Assembly (NCBI RefSeq): GCF_002752675.1
Contig: NZ_CP024608.1
Location: forward strand, 4,526,001-4,590,000
DNA from: Massilia violaceinigra
Lineage (GTDB): Bacteria; Pseudomonadota; Gammaproteobacteria; Burkholderiales; Burkholderiaceae_D
Direction: 5' to 3'
Length of the DNA: 64,000 bases
Part shown: in pieces, positions 25,035-38,800 of the stretch
Position numbering within the stretch: the first letter of the stretch is position 1
Layout: every line of letters starts with the position of its first letter
The notes under the pieces: generated by a model
The model's input: the letters and a program-made list of their open reading frames with translations, nothing else
Told to the model about the DNA's origin: nothing
Database searches by the model: none
Program-made: the position numbers and the translations under genes

Positions 25035-26822
25035 ATGCTTCTCACTCAAAACAAAAAATCGCCTTGCTTCTCTCCTCGCCGCAGCAGCTTGGGTTCCCTC
25101 GTGCGCACCGCACTGTTGCTCATGACCACATCGGCCGCGTCGGCGCAACAGGTTCCGGTGCAGGGCGCTGTCGCGCTCAATCCGCTCGACGTTGCGCAGG
25201 AAGGCATCCGGCGCCAGGAGGAACGCACCCGCGAACAGCAGCAGCAATTGCAGACCAAGGCCGACCTGTTGCAACCGGCGCAAGCGGCCAGCGACATGAG
25301 CAGGTTGCCAGTCGAGAAACCCTGTTTCGTCATCAGAACCATTACTGTCGGTAACAAGCAGGAGCTCGGCTCGATGGCGTCAACCGTGGCGCCTTTCGTC
25401 GGTCAGTGCGTTGGCGTGCAAGGCGTGCGCCAGATCGCCGCCGTGCTCGACGCCAGGCTGATCGCGCTGGGTTACGTCACCACACGGGTCAGCCTGCCGC
25501 AGCAAAACCTGAGCGAAGGCAATCTGGTGTTCGCGCTGCACATCGGCCGTGTCGCCGGCGTCAAGATGGTCAAGGCCGGCGTGCCGGGCGACGTGGCGGA
25601 CAATGACTGGGGCACATGGAAAAACGCGTTCCCCCTGTCCGCCGGCGACATGCTCAACATCCGCGACCTGGAGCAGGGCGTCGAGCAGATGAAGCGCTTG
25701 CCGAGCCAGACTGTCACTACCCGCATCGAGCCGGGCATGGATGCCGACACCAGCGTCGTGCTGGTCGAGCGCACTGCCGCTACCTTGCTGGAGCGCACGC
25801 GCGCCTCCGTGACGTTGGACAACTCCGGCTCGGAAGCCTTGGGCCGTGCGCAGTTGTCGGGTTCGCTGTCGCTCGATAACGCCGCCGGCCTGAACGATAT
25901 CCTCAGCCTGAGCAGCAACATCAATGCCCAGCAGCCCAAGCGTGACCATCGCAGCTACAGCCTGTCGGCCAACTACAGCATTCCCTGGGACTACCATACC
26001 TTCAGCGCGTCGCACAGCAGCAGCCGTTTCGCCCAGTTCGTGCAAGGAACGACAGCGCGTTTTCTGTCCAGTGGCAGCAGCAAGACGGCCGAGGCCAGGT
26101 GGAACTATCTGGCGTGGCGCACGGCGTCGGCCAAGGCCGGCGTGTATGCCGCGATCTCGACCCGGCGCGCGCAGAGTTTTCTCGATGACGTCGAACTGGT
26201 CGTGCAGCGCCGCCGCACCACCAGCGCCCAAGGCGGTGTGACCCTGAAGCAGTACCTCGGCCAGGGCATGCTCGACCTCGACCTGGGGTATCGCAGTGGC
26301 GTCGGCCTGGGCAGTGCGGAAGACGATTATCCGAGCGCGGCCGAGGGCGGCCTGACCCTGCGCCCGCGCATCTTCAGCTTTAACGCATCGTACAGCCAGC
26401 CATTCAAACTGGCCGAACGTACGCTGCATTACAGCGCCAGCCTGCGCCTCCAGAAAACCAGCGACATGACCCTGTCGGCCGACCAGATCAGCATTGGCGG
26501 GCGCTACAGCGTGCGCGGCTTCGACGGCGACAGCGTGCTGCTGGCCGAAAGCGGCGCGATCCTGCGTAACGACCTGTCGACCGGCTTGCCATCGATCGCC
26601 GGGATCGACAGCAGCGTCTTTATTGCACTCGACGTCGGCAAGGTGTCGGGACCAAGCGCCGCTGGCCTGGTCGGCCACACCCTGGCCGGCCTGGCCGCCG
26701 GCGTGCGCGGCAGGTGGAAAGCGCTGGTGTTCGATGTCAGCCTGGCCACCCCGGTCAGCAAGCCGGAGCGCTTCAAAACGCGCTCGCTCACCCCTTATGT
26801 ATCGATCACGTATTCGCGCTGA
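25035..26822 (+). CDS. cdiB: CdiB: two-partner-secretion outer-membrane transporter (ShlB/FhaC/HecB family)
   Basis: A 595-residue Omp85-superfamily transporter that exports the adjacent CdiA. A signal peptide ends near TTSAASAQQ. A Gln/Glu-rich segment follows (RRQEERTREQQQQLQ), typical of the FhaC plug helix and linker, then two POTRA domains (around CFVIRTITVGNK and VFALHIGRVAGVKM) and the 16-stranded barrel. The diagnostic VRGF motif of the L6 loop is at residue 493 (GRYSVRGFDGDSV). The barrel ends in a strand with a final aromatic-rich YVSITYSR. The ATG at 25035 is preferred to an in-frame GTG at 24990 because it gives a normal signal peptide; neither has a strong ribosome site. It lies 72 bases before cdiA, as in other cdiBA operons. 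Confidence 0.93.
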   Translation: MLLTQNKKSPCFSPRRSSLGSLVRTALLLMTTSAASAQQVPVQGAVALNPLDVAQEGIRRQEERTREQQQQLQTKADLLQPAQAASDMSRLPVEKPCFVIRTITVGNKQELGSMASTVAPFVGQCVGVQGVRQIAAVLDARLIALGYVTTRVSLPQQNLSEGNLVFALHIGRVAGVKMVKAGVPGDVADNDWGTWKNAFPLSAGDMLNIRDLEQGVEQMKRLPSQTVTTRIEPGMDADTSVVLVERTAATLLERTRASVTLDNSGSEALGRAQLSGSLSLDNAAGLNDILSLSSNINAQQPKRDHRSYSLSANYSIPWDYHTFSASHSSSRFAQFVQGTTARFLSSGSSKTAEARWNYLAWRTASAKAGVYAAISTRRAQSFLDDVELVVQRRRTTSAQGGVTLKQYLGQGMLDLDLGYRSGVGLGSAEDDYPSAAEGGLTLRPRIFSFNASYSQPFKLAERTLHYSASLRLQKTSDMTLSADQISIGGRYSVRGFDGDSVLLAESGAILRNDLSTGLPSIAGIDSSVFIALDVGKVSGPSAAGLVGHTLAGLAAGVRGRWKALVFDVSLATPVSKPERFKTRSLTPYVSITYSR

Positions 26823-26894
26823 TCGACGCAGTTCCAATCAGTTAGTCCCCGCAGCACACCGTTTGACGCCGTTCAGGCACCCAAGGACCCCAGC

Positions 26895-29800
26895 ATGAAA
26901 TCATCAATCCGCCATCTGTTGAAAAGCAAACAATCCACCCTGACCGCGGCCGACCGCCTGGTCCAGGCGCAGCTGGATGAGCCAATGGAGGCCGCGGGCC
27001 GCACCGGCCGGCCATGGACACGGACCGTGGCCAGGATGATGATCGTGCTGCAAATCCTGCAGACGGCCCTGGTGGCGGGGCCGGCATACGCGCAGGTGGT
27101 GGCTGCGGGCAACGCGCCGGCCGGGCAAAAGCCGCTGGTCGATGCCGCCGCCAACGGCGTGCCGATCGTGCTGATCGCGCCGCCGAGTGCGGCGGGCGTG
27201 TCGCACAACCGCTACGACCAGTTCAATGTGGGCAAGCAGGGCTTGATCCTGAACAACAGCCGGGACACTACCAGCACCCAGCTGGGTGGCATCATCACCG
27301 GCAACATGCAGCTCGGCACCACAACCGCGCGCATCATCCTGAACGAGGTCACGTCCGGCAATCCATCGCGCCTGAACGGCTACATCGAAGTTGCAGGGCA
27401 GCGCGCCGACCTGGTGATTGCCAACCCCAACGGGATCAGTTGCGACGGCTGCGGCTTTCTCAATACCGCCGGCCGCGCCACACTCACCACGGGTACGCCG
27501 CAGTACAACAGCGCCGGCCAGCTGGATAGCCTGAACGTGCAGCGCGGCGTGATTACCATCGGCGCTGGCGGTTTGAACGCAAGCAATGTCGAGCAGCTCG
27601 ACCTGCTGGCGCGCGGCATCGTCATCGAAGGCGAAATCTCGACCAAAAATCTGCAGGCCGTCCTGGGCGCCAACAAGGTCTTGTACGGCACGCTCAAGGC
27701 CACCCAGCAAGATGGTACCGGCAACGCGCCCAAATTCGCGATTGATATCGCCGACCTGGGCGGCATGTATGCCAACCAGATCTACCTGGTCGCCACGGAA
27801 AAGGGTTTGGGGGTCAACAGCGCCGGCCGGGTTGCATCGCTGACGGAAAACCTGACCCTGAGCGCGCAGGGCGACCTGACCCTGAAAGACAATTACAGCA
27901 AGAAGGATGTCGACCTGTCCAGCAGCGGCAAGGTGACCCTGCTTGGCCAGACCAACGCCGACCGGGACGTGCGCATTGCCGCAGCCGAGCGGGTTGCCAT
28001 CAACAGTGGAGCCATGCTGCGCGCCGAGCAGGGCGTATTGCTCAACACCCGTCACATCGACAACAGCGGCAGCCTGATTCAAAAGTCCGCCAGCGAAACG
28101 CTGGTGCTGGCCGCCGAGCGCATCAACAGCAGCGGCAGCATCTATTCAGCTACCGGCCTGACCTTGCAGGCCAATAGCATCGACGGCAAGGGCGGCGTGC
28201 TGCAGGCTGAGCGCACCTTGAGCGTGTCCGCCGACAGCATCGCTGCCGACCAGCAGCAGTGGGCTGCCAACGACGCGGTCACGGTCAAGGCCGGCGAGAT
28301 TCGCGTGTCGGACAGCGTGCTGGCGGCCGCGACCGATCTGACCATGAACGCCGGCGGCGCCCTGAACCTGCAGGGTAGTCATTTGACTGGCAAGAAGGCA
28401 ATCGATCTGCGCGGCGCGGGCGTGAACACCGGCGCTGCGACCGTGTCGGCGGCATCGATCGTGGTGGATGCCGGCAAGGGCAAGCTGGACAATACAGCTG
28501 GCGTGATCTACGCGACCGGCAACATCGATGTACGCGCTGCCGGCATCGACAATACGCGCGGCAAGATCGTGGCGACCGACAAGCTGGCCTTGCATGCCGG
28601 TGGCGGCGCGCTCGACAACACGGGCGGCACGGTGGCATCCAAGGCTGCCGTGTTCACCGATGTCGGCGGCATCCGCAACCGCGAGGGCACCCTGTCCACC
28701 ACCAGCGACCTGGTGCTGGACGGCGCCTTCGACAACAACAAAGGCAAGCTGATCACCGCCGGCGCGCTGACGTTCGCCGGCAGGTCGCTCGATAACGCCG
28801 GTGGCGCCATTCAAGCCGGCCAGGCCGTCAAGCTCACTGCCAGCGGCCTGATCGACAGCGCCGCCGGCATCATTCAGAGCACGGGCTCAGGCGTCACGAT
28901 CAAGGCAGACCGCTTCGACAATACAAAAGGCGCAATTGCCGCGGCCACGGACATTGGCATCGATGCCCAGCGTCTGCTGGCGCGCGATGGCGAAGTGAGC
29001 GCCGGCGGCAAGCTCGCCGTCACGGGCGCCACGCTCGACCTGGGTGGCGCCAGCCTCGCCAGCAACGGCACGCTCGATCTTGCGGCAAGCGACATCGTAG
29101 CCACCGCAGCCAAATTGGAAGCGGGCCAGGCACTGACGCTCAAGGCAAGCAGCTTGTCCGCCGCCGGCGCCTCCCTGGCTTCCGTTAACAATGTGGACGT
29201 GGCCGTCACCGGCGACGCCTGGCTGGACAAGGCAGCGATTGCCGCCAACGGCAACATCGACCTCAACAGCCGCAACCTGCACGCCCAGCAACTGCGGGTG
29301 GAAAGCGGCGCCGGCGTCGCCATCAAGGCCAATGGCGTGAACCTGCAGGACGCCAGCCTGTCCGGCGCGCGCGGCCTCACCCTGGACGCCGGCAACTTGC
29401 TGATGCAGGGCGGCAGCGCCATTTCCGGCGGCAAGCTGACAATCACCGGCCAAAGCCAGCAGGGTGGCAAGCTGTCCGCCGCAGGCGATGTCGATATCCG
29501 CATGGAAAAGCGGTTTGAGCTGACCGGCGGCGCCATCCTCGCCGGCGGCGATATTGCCGTGCGTGCCGAAGGCATTGTCACCGACAAGGCGCAGGTGGGC
29601 GGCAAGCACATCGTGCTCGACGCCGGCCTGGAAAGCATGAGCAACGTCCAGGGCACGGTCGTGGCCGAGTCCGGCGGCGGCACAGGCACGCCAGCGCTCG
29701 TGGTGCGCGGCAACGGCATCGATAACAACCGCGGCGTATTGTCGTCCGACGCGCATGCCGTGTTCGACGCTAAAAGCCAGGTATTCGATAATAACGGCGG

Positions 29801-32800
29801 CAATGTCGTCGTGGCTGGTGACATGGCATTGTCGGCGGGCACGCTGAAAAACCGTTTCGGCAGCGTGGCCACGGGCAGCAGCATCGTCATGCGCGGCAAT
29901 GATGTCGACAATACCGACGGCCAGCTGCGCTCCGGCAAGGATGTCGTCATCGAATCGAACGGGCAGCGCCTCGGCAACGACCGCGGCCTGATCGAAGCGC
30001 AAGGCGCCATGACCCTCGCAGCAGCCGAACTGACCAATATCGGCGGCAAGCTCGCGGCCAACCAGACCCTCAGCCTGACGGCGGGCGCACTGAACAACAG
30101 CGGGGGCACCGTGGCGGCCGGCAAGGACTTGACCCTGAGCGTGGGCGGTGTCATCAACAGCGCCAACGGCAGCTTGCGCGCGGGCGGCCCGATCAGCATC
30201 AGCGCCCAGCGTCTCGACGCGGCCGGTGCGCAGATTTCGTCGCAAGCGCAGATCGTGATCGCCGCCGGCCAGGGCATTGACCTGGACAAGGGCGACATCA
30301 AGGCCGGCGGCAGCGTCGATCTGTCCGCCGACAGGGTGCAAGCCAGCGGCGCGACCATCATCAGCAACGGTGCCATCGCCGTCACCGGGCGCGACAGCGT
30401 CAGCCTTGCCGGCGCCGACATCAACGCCAACGGCGCGGTGGCGGTCAAGGCCGGCAAAGGCGCGAGCCTGCAGGGCACGCAGATTGCCACCAATGCTGAG
30501 TTGCAAATCAATGCCGCGAGCATCGATGCCGGCGCCAGCCGCCTGTCGAGCGCTGGCGACCTGACCTTGCATGCGAGCACTGGCGCTATTGTGCTCGATG
30601 GCGGCCACCTCGCCAGCGGCGCGCGCCTGCAGATCGACGGCAAAGGCATCGACGCCGCCAACGCGACCCTGGCAGCGAAGAGCGATATCGCACTCGATAC
30701 CCGCGGCGCGGACTACACAGCGGACGGCAGCGTGCATCGCAGCGAGGCTGGCGGCATCACGGTCAAGGCCAACAACATCCATGCCGGCGGCAGTGCCGGC
30801 CAGGCGGCCAATAGCGGCTTCATCGCCAAGGGCGCGATTGCGCTCGATGCAAGCGGGCTGATCGACGCCGCCAACAGCAGCGTGTCTTCCGGCAGCAATG
30901 TGGTGCTGAACGCCGGCAAGGGCATCCGCACCGCGGGTGGCGCGGTATCGGCCATTGGCAGCGCGACGCTGTCCGGCGCCACCATCGACAATGCCGGTGG
31001 CGCGATCGCCGCCAACGGCGCGGTCAAGCTGGTCGCCCGCGACGGCGGCATCGACAATGGCGGCGGCAGCATTCTGTCGCGCGACCAACTGACATTGCAG
31101 ACCCGTACTGGCCTCGACCGCATCGCGGGCAAGCCGGTGGCGGCTGGCGGTGCCACCGACCTGAACAACAAGGGCGGCTCGATCGTGGGCGTGGGTGGCG
31201 CCGTCATCAACAGCGGCAGCATCGATAATAGCGGCGGCAAAATTGCCAGTGGCGACAACCTTTTGCTTGACCTCGGCAACAGCGACTTCAAGGGTGCCAA
31301 AGGCAGCGTGCTGAGCGAGAAAGGCCTGACCCTCACGGCGCGCCAGATCGACCTCAGCGGCGGTCAGCTGCGCGCAGGCAAGGGCGTGACCATGTCCGGC
31401 GATTCGATCATGGCGAAAGGCACGGTCATCAGCGCCGCCGCCGGCGACCTGCTGATCGACAGCAAGGGCAGCGATGTCGGCGCCAGCGGTTCCGACATGC
31501 TGGCCTCGGGCCTGCTGAGCCTGAAGACAGGCGCGGCCAACCTGGCGCAGGCCAATCTGGCCAGCGGCGCCAACACCAGCATTGCCAGCGCGGCGCTCGA
31601 CGCGCGCCAGGCCAGGATCCAGGCTGGGGGCGATATCGCCATCGCCAGCAGCGCGGCTATCAACGCACAGGACGCGGCAATCAACGCCGGGGGCAAGCTG
31701 GGCGTGGCCGCGACCTCGCTCAAGGGCGGCCAGTATTCGGCATTCAAAGACCTGACGGTCGTCACTACCGGCGGCATCGACCTGGGCAAGAGCACGTTGC
31801 CGGGTGCGCAGGGCGGCGCTTTCCTCACCGACGCCGCGTTGTCGGTCAAAGCGCAGGGCGTCATTCTCGATGACGGCCGTGCCATCGGCAAGAACGTCAC
31901 GCTCGACGTCGGCAACGGCGTGCTGAGCAATCGCGGCGGCACCATTCTCGCCACCGATGCCGCCGCCAATGCGCCGGCGTTGAAGCTCACCAGCAATGGC
32001 CTGGACAGCACGGGCGGCAGCATCGTCAGCAATGGCGACCTGATCATCAACAGCGGCAGCGGCACCCTCGAAAACAGCAAGGGCACGATTGGCGCCCTGC
32101 GCAAGCTCGACATCGTGGCCGGCAATGTCGGTAACGCGGGCGGCAGCGTGGTGGCCAACACGGCGCTCGCAATGCAAGTACAGGTGATCGACAACCAGGC
32201 CGGCAAGATCCAGGCCGGCACCAGCCTGAACATCAAGGCAGGCGACATCGACAACCGCGCCGGCACGCTGGTCGGCAGCACCGGCATCGAACTGACGGCC
32301 GGCAAGGTCGACAGCGGCGCCATGGCGCTGATCGGCAGTAACGGCAACGTCACCTTGAACACCAAGGGACTCGACAACAGCGGCAGCCAGGTCACGGCCG
32401 GCGGCAAGCTGGCCATCGATACCGGCACGGGGGGCGCCATCACGAACGTCAAGGGCAAGTTGACCAGCGACGGCAGCATGACCCTGGCAAGCGCGGGCGA
32501 CCTGGATAACAGCGGCGGCACCATCGCGGCGGGCGAGGGCCTGGACGCGCAGATCCAGGGCGCGCTGGTCAACAAGGCCGGCAACATCGTTGCCAGCAAG
32601 CAGATCGGCCTGACCGTCAATGGTCCGGTCGCCAATCAGGGCGGTTCGATCCAGGCCGGCACCGATATTCTGCTGGGCGCGACCAAAGGCATCGACAACG
32701 ATGCCGGCAAGCTGATCGCCAACGGCGCGCTCGGCATCGATGCCGCGTCGCTCACCAGCAAGAAAGGCTTGATTAGCGCAGGCAAGGACTTGGAGGTCGA

Positions 32801-35800
32801 CGTCAAGACCCTCGGCGGCGCGCTCGACAACCAGGGCGGCCAGATCCAGGCCAGCGGCAAGGCCAGCATTGCGGCCACGGGCCTGGGCAATGTGGATGGC
32901 ATCATCATCGCCAACCAGGATCTGGTGCTCGACGCCGGCAAGGCGCTGCTGGATAACCGTGGCGGCATTGTGCAGAGCGCCAAGGCATCGGTCGTGATCG
33001 ACGCCGGCGACATCGCGAGCCAGGGCGCGGACAGCGCCATCGTGGCGGCGGGTGACCTGACGATTGCCGGTGGCAATATCGACAGCAGCAAGGGCCTGAT
33101 CAGCGCAGGCAAGGACCTGTCGCTCGTCGCGCAGGGAGCGCTCAGCAATGCGCAGGGCCGCATCACGGCCGGCGCGAACGCGACCGTGCAGGGCAAGGGC
33201 ATCGACAACAGCGGCGCGCTGCTTAGCGCCGGCAAGAGCATGACCGTGCAGGCCGGCAGCGGCAGCCTGGTCAACAGCGGCGGCAACATGCTGGCGGGCG
33301 ACGCGCTCACGTTGGGCGCGAGCAGCATACAGAACGTGGGCGGCACGCTCGCATCGAACGGCGACCTGAACCTGGTAGCCGATACCGGCGGCACGGTCGA
33401 CAACAGCGCCGGTACCATCCGCAGCGCGCAGGGCAGCGTCAGCCTGACGGGCGGGCAGTTGCGCAACGGTGCCGTTGGCACCGCTACGCCTGCTGCCGGC
33501 GGCATGATCGCGGCCGGGAAGGACGTGACGATTGTCGCCAATGGCGCGCTGGGCAACCGCGACGGCAGCATCGTGGCGGCGAACAAACTGAGCATCCAGG
33601 CGATCGGTGCGCTCGATAATAACAACGGCAAACTGACCGGCGCCAACGCGCTGGCCGTCAGCGCCAATGGCATCACATCGGTCAACGGTTCGATGCTCAG
33701 CAACGGTCAACTGAGCGCCAACGCGGGCAAGGGCGCGTTCGACAACCGCAAGGGCGTCATTTCCGGCGGCGGTACTACCACGCTGAATTCGGCCGGCCGG
33801 TTCGACAATACCGACGGCAAGATCACGACCGGCGCCAATCTGGTGGCCTCGACCGGCGCGTTCGACAATGTGCGCGGCCTGGTCAGCGCGCAGGGCGGCG
33901 CCAGCCTCACCACCGCGGCCTTCGATGGCCGCAAGGGCGAGGTCATCGGCCAGCAATCGCTGTCGATCAACACCCAGGGTGCGCGTTTCGATGGTTCGGC
34001 CGGCCGCTTTGCCAGCAATGGCGGCGTGACCCTCGCCACCGGCGACGCTGTTTTGACCGGCAGCACCATTGCCGCCGGCGACAGCTTCGGCATCCAGTCG
34101 TCCGGCCCAAATTCGCACCTGGACGCCGACGGCATCCAGATTGCCGTCACCAAGAACATCACCATGACGGGCGCGGACGTGGCCCTGAACGGCAGCAATC
34201 TGCAGGCCGGCAATACGATTTCCGTCGCCGGCACCAAGGTAGGTTTGAACAACGCGGCGCTGGCGGCCAACACCGCCGTCAACGTCAGCGGCACCGATGT
34301 GCAGGCTGCCGGCATCAACATCAGCACGCAGGGCGATATTTCGCTGCAGTCATCCAATACGCTCGACTATCGCAACGCGCAGTTTGCGGCTGGCAATAAC
34401 GCCGCTATTTACGGTGGCGGCCTGGTGGCCACCTCCGGCGCCAAGCTTGCGGCCGGCAAGCGCTTGTCGTTTGGCATGGGCCAGCAGGCTGTCGATTTCA
34501 GCGCGCTCGACTTTACGTATCAGTTCGGTACCGACTTGCTGGTGCAAGCCATGGGCATTCGCACCGGCGGCGTGGCGATCAGCGGCGACAACCTGTTCTT
34601 CGACGCCGGCACCGGCGTACTCGACAACACCTACGGCACCCTGTCCGCCACCGGCGTAGTCGAATTCAAGGGTCGCGGCATGATCAACACCGGCGGCCTG
34701 ATCGCGGCGGACCATCTGGTCTCGCTCGACTCGGGCACGGGCGCCATGATCAACGATGGCGGCACCATCGCCAGCGCTGCCGGCAAGATCGGCATCGCCG
34801 GCAGCGACCTGCTTAATAAAGGCGGCAACATCAGCGCCGCCGACACGGTCGATGTGTCGACGATCGGCCTGGCCGACAATGCTGACGGCAATATCGTGGC
34901 TGGTGGCGAAGTCAGCCTCTACAGCGGCACCTTGGGCAACGTCAAGGGCCAGGTGGTCAGCAACAAGGACAAGGTCACCATCAACGCCGGCACCTTCGAC
35001 AACAATGGCGGCGTGGTCAGTGCCAAGACGGCGCTCGATGTCACGACCAAACTTGAAGTGAGCAACAAGGGCGGCAGCCTGGTCGCCGGCACCGACGCGA
35101 CCATCATCGGCAAGAATGGCGTCAACAACACAGGCGGCCTGATCGGCGCCGCGCAGAAGGTGGTGCTCAGCAGCAGCGCCGGCATCCTCATCAACCAGGA
35201 TGGCACGATCCAGAGCGACAAGTCGACAGTCGAGATCGACGCGGCCAAGGGCATCTGGAATCAGAAGGGCGATATCTATGGCGTGACGAGCGTGCAGGCC
35301 AAGACCGACGCCGACCTGCTGAACATGCAGGGCGGCCGGATCGCCAGCCAGGGCGAAGTCAAGCTCGGCAGCCTCAAGGGCAAGCTGGACAATGCAGACG
35401 GCGTGATCAGCTCGGGTACCGATCTGATCGTCGCGGCCAAGGACGTGAACAATGCCGGCGGCGTGCTGTCGGGCTTGAAATCGGCCAAGGTCGATGCCGA
35501 CAGCGTCAACAACAATGCCGGCGTGATCGAGTCGGGCGTGGGCGGCATCGCCATCACCGCCAAGACGCTCAGCAACGATCACAGCGGCACCGAGCGCGGG
35601 ATCGTCAGCCACGGCGATATCGCAATCACCGGCGGCAGCGTGAAGCAGAACGGCGGCTACATCGGCGCCGACGGCAAGCTGACCATCGACGGCACCAGCA
35701 TCGACAATACCGGCGGCTCGACCATGCTGGCCTTGAAATCGCTGAGCCTGATCGGGTCTAGCGGCATTAATAACCAGGGCGGCAATATCAAGTCGGCGGT

Positions 35801-38800
35801 CGATACGACGCTTAAGGCGCCGGTACTGAATAACATCGGCGGTACGGTATTTGCGCACAACAACCTGGTGGTTGACGTGGCGGCGATCGATAACAGCAAT
35901 ACCAACAACGGCGCGTTCGACCAGGGCTTGCTGGCATCGAACACGGTGACCGTGAATGCGGCCACGGTGGGCAACGTGAATGGCGCGATTGTGGCGCTGA
36001 AGAACCTCAAGGTGACTGGCACGACCAGCATCAACAACAGCGGCGGCCAGCTGAGCGGCGAAGAAGTCATCATCGACACGGCTGACTTCATCAATACCAG
36101 CGGCCGTACCGATGCGACCACCAAGCTGACGGCGAACATGAAGAAATTCAGCGCCGACGGTGTGATGGCGTCCACCGGCACCTTGCGCCTGGCCATGGAT
36201 GGCGATTTCACCAACATTGGCACGGTGGCGGCCGAGAACAATCTGGAGATTGTTCTCAATAACGGCAAGTACACCAACGCCAATAACGGCACGATCAGCG
36301 CGGCCAAGGACCTGAGCCTGTCGGCCACGGAGCTGAATAACTACGGCACGATCAGCGCGACCAATACCACGCTCGATGTCGGCACGTTTACCAATGCCGA
36401 CACCGGCGTGGTCAATTCGATCGGTACCACGACGGTCAAGGGCGGCAACACTTTCAATACAGGGCGCATTTACGGCGGCAACGTGGTGATGGGCGGCGCG
36501 GTGACGAATGAGGCCAAGGCCACCATCGGAGCGCGCGACATGCTCACCGTGAACGGTCTCCTGATCAATAAGCCGGGCGCGAATGTGATCAGCCTTGGCA
36601 ATATGAAGCTGGGCAGCGTGGTCAATGCCGGTGCGCGGATCGAAGCGGGCGGTAATCTCGAGCTTGGCATGCTGAAGAATCTGAACTGCGTGAGCGGTGG
36701 CGCCGGCAATGGCCATGGCGCTTCAGACTGCGGTTCATATGGATTGGAGGGCGGGATTGGATTCCAGGATCAAACCACCGTCCACGCAGTGAATCGCGTG
36801 ACGATTACCCCAAAAAATACCAATAACGAGTACACGCTCGACCAGTTGTCTTATTACACGGATGATAAGCACTACTATATCCATCCTGACGCACTGCACG
36901 ACAAGATCGAGGACTACACCAAGAAGACAACCGATACCCGGACCACGATCGAGTCGGTGATGACAAAATCGAATGCCGGTGTCGTTACTGCCGCGGGCAA
37001 TATTTCGGCGGCGAGTGCCATCAACATCGACAGCCAGATTATTGCTGGCGGAAGTATTGGTATCGGCGGTGGGGCCGAAGTTGGTAACGGCGTGGTCAAG
37101 ACGCCAGGCGACACTGTCAATATTTCGACCCAGGGAACCAGGCAGGTTACCGACTCGGGAGTGAAGTACTCAACAGAGGTTGTGTCGTCCGGCTTTAGTG
37201 GCCACAAGCGGACGTATGGCCCTGAGCAGGCATTCCAGGATGTCGGCCCAACGACTTCCATCGATCTCGCTGGCGTTCTTTACGATAGTAGTGGCGCGGC
37301 ACCTGCGCCTGTAGCTCCGGCGAATACGGTCATTACGCCTGCCGAACCGGCAAAGGTCGTCGGTGCCCTTGGCGCCGGCGTAGCTGGCAATCTCACCCCA
37401 AGCAGCGGCAACACGGCGGCGGGCGACGCGGCAGCACCCAAGACGGGCAAGGTCGCCACCTACACGACCGGCAGCACGACCGTCGGCATCAACGTCGGCG
37501 CGATCAAGGCCGATACCGCAGTGCAGGGCGTCGCAGCTCAAGGCGTTATCGCCGGCGGCGCGCCATCGGTTGACACATCCGTCGCCGCTGGCGGCACCAA
37601 AATCGGCGCGCAAGCGGCCGGTCCTGCCGGCGGGGCGGGCCCGGTCTCGACCGACGCCCAGCAACAAGGCAGCGGCGGCGCGGCGGACGTTACGGTTGGC
37701 ACGAGCGCGCAGCCAGTGGTCAAGGGCCAGGTGGCAGGAAATGCCTTGCCTGGCAGCGTTATTGCGGGCAACGCCCGCGCGGCGCAGCAGACCGCCATCG
37801 GCGACCTGACGACCTCGTTCGCCAAGTTCGCCGCCGCCCGTCCTGTGACAGTGGCGGACAAGAACGTGGATGCCGGTGTATTCGGCCCCAACGCCAAGGA
37901 TGTCAACGGCCGCGCCACCGATCCGAACGTTCCGAACGTCACGCTGACCAGCAACGCCGACTGGAAAGCGCCAACCGGCAATCTGTTCTCGTTGAAACCG
38001 GGCGAGGGCGCCGGCTATCTGGTCGAAACCGACCCGCTGTTCACCGACAAAAACAAGTGGACCGGCAGCGATTACTTCCTGGACCAGCTTGACCTCGATC
38101 CACAGCGCACCCTCAAGCGCTACGGCGATGGTTTCGTGGAACAGCGCGCGTTCGCCGACCAACTGATCAACATTACCGGCCGCAACAAGCTGTCCGGCTA
38201 CGAGAACAACGAACAGGCGTTCAAGGCGCTGATGGATTCCGGCGTGGCCTACGCCAAACAGTTCCAGCTGACTCCGGGCGTGGCACTATCCGAGCAGCAG
38301 ATGGCCCAGCTGACGACCGACATCGTGTGGCTGCAGGAAGAAACCGTCACCTTGCCAGACGGCAGCACCACCAAGGTGCTGGTGCCCCAGGTCTACCTGC
38401 GCCGTCCGCAACAGGGTGACCTGTCGACCGGCGGCGCGCTGATTGCCGGCGACAACGTCACCATCCGCAACCAGAACGGCAGCATCAGCAACAGCGGCAC
38501 CATCCTGGCCGGCTATGCCAATGCGAAGCCGACCGACATGCAGGGCGCTGTCAACCTCGACGCCCAAAATGTCACCAATCGCGGCACCGTCGCCGGTGAT
38601 GCGATCGACATCAAGGCGGCGAACGATATCGCCAACGTCGGCGGGCGCATTGCAGGCCTGTCCAACAAAGGCGTCGATGGCAGCGCCACCGACGACAGCC
38701 GCGTCACGCTCAATGCCGGCCGCGACATTCTCGTCGCCAGCACCATGCAGGCGCGCAGCGTTGACACTGTTGGCAACAACGGCACCAGCACATCGAGCCG

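Noticed and set aside
28887..34118. Very long minus-strand open frame (1743 codons) opposite cdiA
   Set aside because: Shadow of the GC-rich haemagglutinin repeats: composition is repetitive Ala/Gly/Asp/Arg with no domain or start signal. The same holds for the minus frames at 34350-36716, 38286-41114 and 45948-49391.
26895..37000. Regular short repeats in cdiA that could be mistaken for a CRISPR array or tandem-repeat locus
   Set aside because: The periodicity is at the protein level (beta-helix turns), without conserved DNA repeats and unique spacers of fixed length.
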